This document shows, piece by piece, positions 1-4,666 of a DNA stretch of 5,626 bases. Location: positions 1 through 5,626 of the forward strand of contig JASHSA010000074.1 in NCBI GenBank assembly GCA_030037035.1, given 5' to 3'. The stretch is from Thermoplasmata archaeon. Lineage in GTDB: Archaea; Thermoplasmatota; Thermoplasmata; Lutacidiplasmatales; UBA184. Positions within the stretch are counted from its first letter, which is position 1, and each line of letters begins with the position of its first letter. A model generated the notes under the pieces. It was not told where the DNA came from, ran no database searches, and saw nothing but the letters and a program-made list of their open reading frames with translations. A program made the position numbers and the translations under genes.

Positions 1-90
1 TACGGTTCGTACTCGCTCGGCTCGCCGGTCGTGGCGGGCGGGGCGACCGGGCATCGCCACCCCCACCCGGGGACCGCCGTGTCCCGCTGA
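1..90 (+). CDS. possible C-terminal end of an upstream gene (partial, unidentified)
   Basis: Reading from base 1 in the first frame gives 29 codons and then a TGA at 88-90. Nearly every third codon position is G or C while second positions are mixed, the same pattern as in the real genes downstream, which suggests the end of a coding region entering from the left. The residues are Gly/Ser/Val-rich, ending in a short His/Pro stretch (HRHPHPG) and a TAVSR tail. I do not recognise a family. It does not look like the C-terminus of ribosomal protein L15, the usual neighbour of secY. The other two forward frames are also open through here, and so is one reverse frame, so this is a weak call from composition alone. 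Confidence 0.25.
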   Translation, partial: YGSYSLGSPVVAGGATGHRHPHPGTAVSR

Positions 91-220
91 GACGGGATCC
101 GCTTGCGCAGGAGACGGCGGGGAGCCGCCTCGAACGCCTCTCCGGACCTCGCGAGGCCCGCGGGATCGGTCCCTCCCCCACGGTACCGTTTAGGTCCCCG
201 CTCGGCCGCCCGGACCGGCC
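91..220. other. gap with short palindromes, no gene recognised
   Basis: No convincing gene is visible. The segment carries a small hairpin (GGCGG 116-120, loop GGAG, CCGCC 125-129) and two adjacent perfect palindromes, CCTCGCGAGG at 147-156 and CCCGCGGG at 157-164, flanked by an inverted GGACC (144-148) / GGTCC (168-172). In such GC-rich DNA these may be chance. A TTTAG stretch at 189-193, about 30 bases before the ATG at 221, is the only AT-rich element and could be a weak TATA-like box. Confidence 0.3.
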
Positions 221-367
221 ATGACGTACTTCGAGGACGTCGGGTCCGTGATCCCCGTCGACTTCGAGTCCCTCCCGGAGTTCCTGGAATTCTTCCTCCG
301 AATGCTCGAGCACACCCACCGAGAGGACCGTTCGGCCGTTCTCGCCTGGCGAACCGGCCGACGGTAG
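221..367 (+). CDS. hypothetical small protein, 48 residues
   Basis: An ATG at 221 opens a 48-codon frame ending in TAG (365-367). A TAG in the same frame at 191-193 with no start codon in between makes this ATG the first possible start. The codon pattern is strongly coding-like: third positions are almost all G or C while second positions are balanced, unlike the competing frame over the same bases, which gives an Arg/Pro-rich product. The predicted protein starts MTYFEDVG, has an acidic and Phe/Leu-rich middle (roughly residues 14-30, DFESLPEF then LEFFLRML) that could form an amphipathic helix, and ends in a basic tail (WRTGRR). There is no signal peptide, membrane segment or Cys motif. No good ribosome binding site precedes it, so it could be leaderless. 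I do not recognise the family. It might be a real small protein or the remnant of a longer gene. Confidence 0.4.
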   Translation: MTYFEDVGSVIPVDFESLPEFLEFFLRMLEHTHREDRSAVLAWRTGRR

Positions 368-476
368 TCCCGCCTACACGCGACCCCTGGAGCTCGAGGG
401 CTGACGCCCTCGGCCTAGGCCCCCCCCATTCTCGAACGGGAGAGGGCGTCTCAAACAGGCCCCGCCCGTCCAAAGA
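368..476. promoter_or_regulatory. inverted-repeat-rich leader upstream of the secY promoter
   Basis: This non-coding stretch holds several mutually incompatible inverted repeats. CGAGGGC (395-401) and GCCCTCG (406-412) form a perfect 7-bp stem with a 4-base loop. GACGCCCTC (403-411) is also the perfect reverse complement of GAGGGCGTC (442-450), so the middle copy could pair with either neighbour. A 10-bp palindrome GGCCTAGGCC (412-421) runs into a tract of eight C (420-427). GAGA (440-443) can additionally pair with TCTC at 430-433 or 449-452. The repeats lie 28-85 bases before the secY TATA box, so they could be operator sites or, if transcription enters from upstream, alternative RNA folds. 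The function is inferred; only the repeats are observed. Confidence 0.35.
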
Positions 477-485
477 CTATATAAT
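472..485 (+). promoter_or_regulatory. secY promoter: archaeal BRE and TATA box
   Basis: TATATAAT at 478-485 is the clearest AT-rich element in a GC-rich window and matches the archaeal TATA box. It is preceded by AAAG (472-475), compatible with a purine-rich BRE bound by TFB. Archaeal transcripts start about 25 bases downstream of the TATA centre, which here falls near 507. That is only a few bases before the secY ATG at 513, so the transcript is probably leaderless or nearly so. A GAGGAG at 503-508 resembles a Shine-Dalgarno sequence but is only 4 bases from the ATG and may be mostly outside the RNA. Confidence 0.75.
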
Positions 486-512
486 GCGGGCTCCGGCTGG
501 GCGAGGAGCCCG

Positions 513-2282
513 ATGGCGGACGAGGAGATCCCGCGCGACTCGAGGTGGGCGATCCCCCTCGCGATCCTAGGGTTCCTGGTCGTCGCCCTGGTCTGGTTCT
601 GGGACCGCCCGACGATCCTCGCGCTCGGCCTCGTCGCGGTCGGGATGTTCGTCGTCCTTGGGCTCGTCTATCTCGGGCTGTCGTACGACGGGCCGAAGTC
701 GCGGCTCTACGGACTGCAGCCGATCACGAGCCGCATGCCGGCGGTCTCGCAGCCGAAGGGCCATGTCCACTTCCGAACGAAGCTGTTCTGGACGATCGGC
801 GTCCTGCTGCTGTACTTCCTGCTCGCGAACATCTACCTCTTCGGGGTCGACCAGTCGACCGTCATCGACCTCTTCGCGAGCTACCGCGCGATCCTCGCGG
901 GCGCCCAGGGGACGCTGATGCACCTCGGGATCGGGCCGATCGTCACCGGCTCGATCATCATGCAGCTGTTCACCGGCGCGAAGATCATCGACCTCGACCT
1001 CACCGACGACGAGGACAAGGGGATGTACCAGGGGACCCAGAAGGTCCTCGTCGTCGCGATGATCTTCGTCGAGGCGATCCCCCAGGTCTTCGGCTACCTG
1101 ACCCCCTCGGCGTCGATCGTCACGCGCCTCGGCGCGGCGTCGCCGGGCAACGGCCTCCTGCTCTCCAATGTCGTGATCGTCGCCCAGCTCGTCTTCGGCA
1201 GCTACCTCGTGTTCCTCATGGACGAGGTCGTCTCGAAGTGGGGGATCGGCAGCGGCGTCTCGCTGTTCATCGCCGCGGGCGTCTCCCAGCAGATCATCCA
1301 AGGGACGCTCAACTGGGTCCCCGGCACGCCGAGCAGCCCGATCAGCGCGCAGAATCCGCCGAGCGGCACGATCCCGAAGACGCTCTGGTTCCTGACCCAC
1401 TACAGCGCCTCGCAGCTGGCGAGCGGCGGCTGGGAACAGATCCTGTTGCGGCAGCCGAACCCGGTCGTCGCGCTCGTCGGTACGGCGGTGATCTTCTTCC
1501 TGGTCGCCTGGACGGAGTCGACGCGGATCGAGCTGCCGCTGTCGCACGCGGAGGCCCGGGGGGCGCGCGGCCGCTACCCGCTGCGGCTGATCTACGCGTC
1601 GAACATCCCGGTGATCCTGATGAGCGCCCTGCTGGCGAACGTGTCGATGGTCACGATCCTCCTCTGGTCGAACCCGACGCTCTCGCACTTCCCGCTGCTC
1701 GGCCACGCCTGGTGGGTCGGCTCCTACTACAACTCCGCGCAGTCGGTGGCGCACGGCGGGGTGAGCCAGACCCAGCCGATCAGCGGCGGCGCCTACTATC
1801 TCTCGACGCCCAGCGGCTTAGAGTCGTGGTTGCTGCCGATCCTGAACTACGGCCAGTACTCCACGTACCTCTACGGCCACACGTGGTGGGAGGGGCTCGT
1901 CCACGTCGTCGTCTACTTCGGCGCGATGGTCGGGGGCTCGATCCTCTTCGCGAAGTTCTGGATCCAGACGACGAACATGGGCCCGGAGGCGGTCGCGCGG
2001 CAGATCGAGGCGACCGGCATGCAGATCCCGGGGTTCCGTAGAGAGCCGAGGGTCCTGCGACGCGTGCTCGAACGCTACATTCCGGTGATCACGGTGATCA
2101 GCGGGGCGGCCGTCGGCGCGCTCGCCGCCGGCGCGGACCTGATCGGGACGCTGGGCAACGCGAGCGGGACCGGGGTGCTGCTGACCGTCGGGATCATCAT
2201 CAATCTCTACGAGGCGATGGGCCGCGAGCAGCTGATGGAGATGAACCCGCTCCTGCGGCGGTTCCTCGGTGGCGAAGGCTGA
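513..2282 (+). CDS. secY: preprotein translocase subunit SecY (archaeal type, extended)
   Basis: SecY is the channel subunit of the Sec61/SecYEG translocon, which moves proteins across or into the cytoplasmic membrane. The 589-residue product carries the archaeal SecY hallmarks in order: an amphipathic start QPITSRMPAVSQPKGHV (69-85), first core helix 90-110 and plug region 112-130, LGIGPIVTGSIIMQL (138-152), YQGTQK (172-177), DEVVSKWGIGSGVSLFIAAGVSQ (237-259), the cytosolic TM6-TM7 loop with ELPLSHAEARGARGRYPLRLIYASNIPVIL (340-369), YYLSTPSGL (428-436), the TM8-TM9 loop FWIQTTNMGPEAVARQIEATGMQIPGFR (482-509), and GTGVLLTVGIIINLYE (552-567). It is longer than the compact methanogen SecY (about 440 residues). 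The excess comes from two extra membrane helices before the core (about 13-30 and 35-56) and enlarged outer loops after TM5 (about 267-316) and TM7 (about 384-460). The ATG lies just downstream of the TATA box, which supports this start over the later in-frame Met45 and Met75. The gene heads a tightly packed block. Confidence 0.97.
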   Translation: MADEEIPRDSRWAIPLAILGFLVVALVWFWDRPTILALGLVAVGMFVVLGLVYLGLSYDGPKSRLYGLQPITSRMPAVSQPKGHVHFRTKLFWTIGVLLLYFLLANIYLFGVDQSTVIDLFASYRAILAGAQGTLMHLGIGPIVTGSIIMQLFTGAKIIDLDLTDDEDKGMYQGTQKVLVVAMIFVEAIPQVFGYLTPSASIVTRLGAASPGNGLLLSNVVIVAQLVFGSYLVFLMDEVVSKWGIGSGVSLFIAAGVSQQIIQGTLNWVPGTPSSPISAQNPPSGTIPKTLWFLTHYSASQLASGGWEQILLRQPNPVVALVGTAVIFFLVAWTESTRIELPLSHAEARGARGRYPLRLIYASNIPVILMSALLANVSMVTILLWSNPTLSHFPLLGHAWWVGSYYNSAQSVAHGGVSQTQPISGGAYYLSTPSGLESWLLPILNYGQYSTYLYGHTWWEGLVHVVVYFGAMVGGSILFAKFWIQTTNMGPEAVARQIEATGMQIPGFRREPRVLRRVLERYIPVITVISGAAVGALAAGADLIGTLGNASGTGVLLTVGIIINLYEAMGREQLMEMNPLLRRFLGGEG

Positions 2283-3135
2283 GCCGATGCCGGACCCGGT
2301 CGAACCTCCGCTGCCGTCGGCGGCCGCTCCGGCGGACGACGGCGACGACGAGGACGACGACGACGAGCCGTCGCCGGCGCCCGAGACCCCGCGGCCGCGA
2401 CCCCCGGTGCCGACGTTCTCCTGGACGGCGTTCGTCTACGTCTTCCTCGGGCTGCTCGGCATCTGGATGCTCTTCGACACGAGCTTGAGGAACTCGATCG
2501 CCTGTTCCCTCGGGACGTACACCACCGCCGGCGTCACGAACCCGACGTGCCATCCAGGCGCCGGGCCGCTCTACTGGCTGATCGGGTTCAACTCGACCTA
2601 CCTGATGCTCACGATGGCGCTCGCCGGCGCGATCGAGATGCTGATCACGTCGCTCGCCTACAACTTCACGACGGACTGGATCAAGGCGGCGAAGGTCCAG
2701 AAGTGGAGCGCGGCGTTCCGCAAGGTCCAGATGGCGGCGATCCGCTCCGGCAAGAAGGACCGCATCGAGGCGCTCCGTCCCCACCAGGAGCGGCTCGCGC
2801 GCATGTCCGGTTCGGTCTCGATCGGGCAGTTCAAGGGCATGGCGATCACCTACTTCCTGCTGATCCTGATCTACACCTGGGTCGGGCTCGTGATCGCGCA
2901 GGCGCCGTTCTCGGCCCGGGAGATCAGCCTGAACGGCTCGACGATCGTCCTCACGCAGCGCGTCATCCACGCGCTGCCGGTCGATTGGTGGTTCCTGATC
3001 TTCAGCGTCTACACGATCCCGTTCTCGATGGTCTTCCGGCGCCTCCTCAAGCACTGGTGGCTCCGCCGCTACCTCGAGGAGCACCCGCCGGTCTCCGGCG
3101 CCCCCGCTGCGGGAGCGGCCGGGGGTTCGGCGTGA
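2269..3135 (+). CDS. DUF106 / EMC3-TMCO1-like membrane insertase (Oxa1/YidC superfamily)
   Basis: The 288-residue product is a DUF106 protein, the archaeal relative of EMC3, TMCO1 and YidC/Oxa1, which helps insert membrane proteins; its place beside secY is the usual one in euryarchaea. Core elements are a helix at about 105-131, a charged helical cytosolic segment at 136-180 (WIKAAKVQKWSAAFRKVQ, then KKDRIEALRPHQERLARM) expected to form the coiled coil, a helix at about 191-212, and a last helix at about 241-257. In this family the N-terminus is normally outside and there are three helices. Here an additional helix (about 50-69) should put the N-terminus in the cytosol. That tail is Pro-rich and contains the acidic run DDGDDEDDDDE (23-33). 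Cys79 and Cys94 flank the outer loop between the extra helix and the core and could form a disulfide. GTG 2269 overlaps secY by 14 bases; ATG 2287 (Met7) is an equally plausible start, with a weak GAAGG (2274-2278) eight bases ahead. Confidence 0.88.
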   Translation: MAKAEPMPDPVEPPLPSAAAPADDGDDEDDDDEPSPAPETPRPRPPVPTFSWTAFVYVFLGLLGIWMLFDTSLRNSIACSLGTYTTAGVTNPTCHPGAGPLYWLIGFNSTYLMLTMALAGAIEMLITSLAYNFTTDWIKAAKVQKWSAAFRKVQMAAIRSGKKDRIEALRPHQERLARMSGSVSIGQFKGMAITYFLLILIYTWVGLVIAQAPFSAREISLNGSTIVLTQRVIHALPVDWWFLIFSVYTIPFSMVFRRLLKHWWLRRYLEEHPPVSGAPAAGAAGGSA

Positions 3136-3680
3136 TCCGGGCGGTCGTCGCCCTCGAGGGGCCTCCCGGCAGCGGCAAGTCGACCGTCGGCCGCCTCGTC
3201 GCGAAGCGCCTCGGGCTCGAGTACCGCTCGGTCGGCGAGGAGTTCCGCGCGGAGGCGCGACGGCGGGGCCTCGACCTCGACGCCTTCGGGCGCTACGCCG
3301 AGGAGCATCCGGAGGTCGACCGGGAGCTCGACCGCGCGATGGAGGCGTACGCCCGGCCCGGGTTCCTCCTGGACGGCCGGGTTCAGGGGGAGCTCTGTCG
3401 GCGTCGGGGCGTGCCGGTCGTCACGGTCGAGGTCACGGCGGACGAGCAGGAGCGGGCCCGGCGCGTCGCCGGTCGGGACCACCAGAGCCCGGCCGAGGCG
3501 TTGCGCGCGCTGCGCCGGCGCGAGGAGAGCGAGCGGCTCCGCTTCGACCGCTACTACGGGATCGACCTCGACCTCGTCGAGGCGGACCTCGTGGTCGACT
3601 CGTCGTCGCGCAGCCCGGAGCAGGTCGCCGACGAGATCGTCGCGTTCCTCGAGCCTCCCCCCGAGGGAGCGGGGGCGTGA
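3132..3680 (+). CDS. cmk: cytidylate (CMP/dCMP) kinase, archaeal type 2
   Basis: This enzyme phosphorylates CMP and dCMP to CDP and dCDP using ATP in the cytosol, feeding RNA and DNA precursor pools. The 182-residue product opens with a P-loop, GPPGSGKST at residues 10-18, on the first beta strand. It continues with the family pattern GLEYRSVGEEFRAEARRRGLDLDAFGRYAEEHPEVDRELD (monophosphate-binding part), FLLDGRVQG, a REESER stretch in the LID/C-terminal half, and RYYGIDLDLVEADLVVDSSSRSPEQVADEIVAFLE at the end, all typical of short archaeal CMP kinases. The GTG at 3132 overlaps the DUF106 stop codon as GTGA, and the first strand VVALEG follows at once, so little could be missing. The frame is open further upstream, but that extension lies inside the DUF106 gene and is Arg/Asp/Pro-rich, so I treat it as an artefact. 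GGGGG at 3121-3125 could act as a weak ribosome binding site. Confidence 0.93.
   Translation: MIRAVVALEGPPGSGKSTVGRLVAKRLGLEYRSVGEEFRAEARRRGLDLDAFGRYAEEHPEVDRELDRAMEAYARPGFLLDGRVQGELCRRRGVPVVTVEVTADEQERARRVAGRDHQSPAEALRALRRREESERLRFDRYYGIDLDLVEADLVVDSSSRSPEQVADEIVAFLEPPPEGAGA
3655..3669 (+). promoter_or_regulatory. truB ribosome binding site within a potential hairpin
   Basis: GGGAG (3665-3669) lies seven bases before the truB GTG and is the best Shine-Dalgarno match among the internal junctions. It is preceded by CTCCC (3655-3659), its exact complement, with a 5-base loop, so the site could be sequestered until ribosomes finishing cmk open it. The sequence also encodes the Glu-Pro-Pro-Pro-Glu tail of Cmk, so the complementarity may be incidental. 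Confidence 0.35.
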
Positions 3681-4636
3681 GCGCGCCCGCGCTCCCGGCA
3701 CCGGTCGCGCAGCGGATCGCCGACGGGGCGTTCGTCCTCCTGGACAAGCCCCGGGGGCCGACCTCCCACCAGGTGACGGCCTGGGCGCGCGACCTCCTGG
3801 GCGTCGCCTCCGCGGGCCACGCGGGGACGCTCGACCCCAACGTCTCCGGCGTCCTGTGGGTCGGCGTCGGGAAGGCGGCGCGACTCGTCCCCCTCGTCCT
3901 CGAGTTCCCGAAGACCTACGTCGGCGTCGTCGTGCTGCACGGGGAGGTCGCTGCCTCTCGGCGCGACGGCGTCCTCGCCGAGTTCGTCGGACCGCTCTAC
4001 CAGACCCCGCCGGTACGCTCGGCGGTCAAGCGCGAGCGCCGCGTGCGGACGATCCGCGCGCTCGAGCTCCTCGAGGCCGACCCGCCGAGGCTTCTCCTGC
4101 GGGTCGTCGCCGACTCGGGGACCTACGTGCGCACCCTCGCGGTCGACCTCGGGGACGCTCTCGGGGTCGGGGCCCACCTCGAGGAGCTCCGGCGGATCGC
4201 CACCGGGCCGTTCGACGAGCGATCGGCGGTCCCGCTCGCGCGGCTCGCCGACGCGCGGTCGGCGGCCGACGACGGCGAGAGCGCGCCGCTGCTCGAGCTC
4301 CTGCGGCCGGTCGAGGAGGTCTGGCGCGAGTTCCCGACGCTCGTCCTGAAGGAGCCGGCGGCGAGCGCGGTCGCGCACGGCGCCCCCCTCGCCCCGGGAG
4401 GCGTCGCTTCCGCCTCGGCCCCGTTCGCGCGCGGGGACCGGGTCGTCCTGGTCAGCCGCCGTCGCGAGCTGGTCGCGGTCGGGGTCGCCCTGCGGGGGGC
4501 GACCGAGCCGGCGACCGGGCACGACAACTGGATCGTCGGCTCGACCAAGGTCTTCGCCGACCCGGAGCGGTTCCCGCCGCGGTGGAAGCGGCCGGCCGCG
4601 CCGAGCGGGCCTCCGGTCCCTCCTTCCGAAGGCTAG
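3677..4636 (+). CDS. truB: tRNA/rRNA pseudouridine synthase, Cbf5/TruB family
   Basis: Archaeal Cbf5 converts specific uridines to pseudouridine. It works with Nop10, Gar1, L7Ae and H/ACA guide RNAs on rRNA, and can modify U55 of tRNA without a guide. The 319-residue product shows DKPRGPTSHQVTAW (23-36), the catalytic motif GHAGTLDPNVSGVL with the nucleophile Asp53 (47-60), the conserved Tyr81 in PKTYVGVVVLHGEV, YQTPPVRSAVKRERRVRTI (108-126), SGTYVRTLAVDLGDALGVGAHLEELRR (147-173), and TGPF (176-179). A PUA RNA-binding domain follows, from about FPTLVLKE (near 218) through the GDRVVLVS and LVAVGVAL strands, then the family's closing VFADPERFPPRWK. Length is close to the usual 330-340. GTG 3677 overlaps the cmk stop as GTGA. 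The symbol cbf5 is equally valid; the PUA domain, the RRIATGPF context and the archaeal neighbours favour Cbf5 over bacterial TruB. Confidence 0.94.
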   Translation: MSAPALPAPVAQRIADGAFVLLDKPRGPTSHQVTAWARDLLGVASAGHAGTLDPNVSGVLWVGVGKAARLVPLVLEFPKTYVGVVVLHGEVAASRRDGVLAEFVGPLYQTPPVRSAVKRERRVRTIRALELLEADPPRLLLRVVADSGTYVRTLAVDLGDALGVGAHLEELRRIATGPFDERSAVPLARLADARSAADDGESAPLLELLRPVEEVWREFPTLVLKEPAASAVAHGAPLAPGGVASASAPFARGDRVVLVSRRRELVAVGVALRGATEPATGHDNWIVGSTKVFADPERFPPRWKRPAAPSGPPVPPSEG

Positions 4637-4643
4637 GGTTAAG
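4637..4643 (+). promoter_or_regulatory. possible leaderless promoter for the MMPL gene
   Basis: GGTTAAG sits in the 30-base gap after truB. The TTAA (4639-4642) is centred about 27 bases before the GTG at 4667, the spacing expected between an archaeal TATA box and a start codon on a leaderless transcript. The match to the TATA consensus is weak compared with the secY box. The only other candidate signal is GGGGG at 4659-4663, too near the GTG (3 bases) to be a good ribosome binding site. Confidence 0.3.
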
Positions 4644-4666
4644 CGGCCCGCGATTCCCGGGGGAAC

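Noticed and set aside
25..50. Inverted repeat CCGGTCG / CGACCGG with a 12-base loop
   Set aside because: There is no T-run or other terminator feature, it lies in a possibly coding frame, and 7-bp GC stems are frequent by chance here.
103..570. 155-codon plus-strand frame running into secY
   Set aside because: The product is Arg/Pro-rich noise, it overlaps the secY start and TATA box, and its third positions lack the GC bias of the real genes.
567..1754. 395-codon minus-strand frame inside secY
   Set aside because: It is a low-complexity Arg/Asp/Glu shadow of the SecY coding sequence, which has unmistakable family motifs.
2200..3084. Minus-strand 294-codon frame opposite the DUF106 gene
   Set aside because: It is an Arg/Asp-rich antisense shadow; the plus strand shows four membrane helices and the DUF106 pattern.
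2547..3131. Upstream in-frame extension of cmk (a possible 377-residue fusion)
   Set aside because: The extra 195 residues are out of frame within DUF106 and have shadow composition; the P-loop begins ten codons after GTG 3132 as expected for Cmk.
3159..3187. Intact Walker A lysine (GPPGSGKST) in Cmk as a possible anomaly
   Set aside because: Some archaeal CMP kinases carry Thr at the Lys position, but others have the canonical Lys, so this is not unusual.
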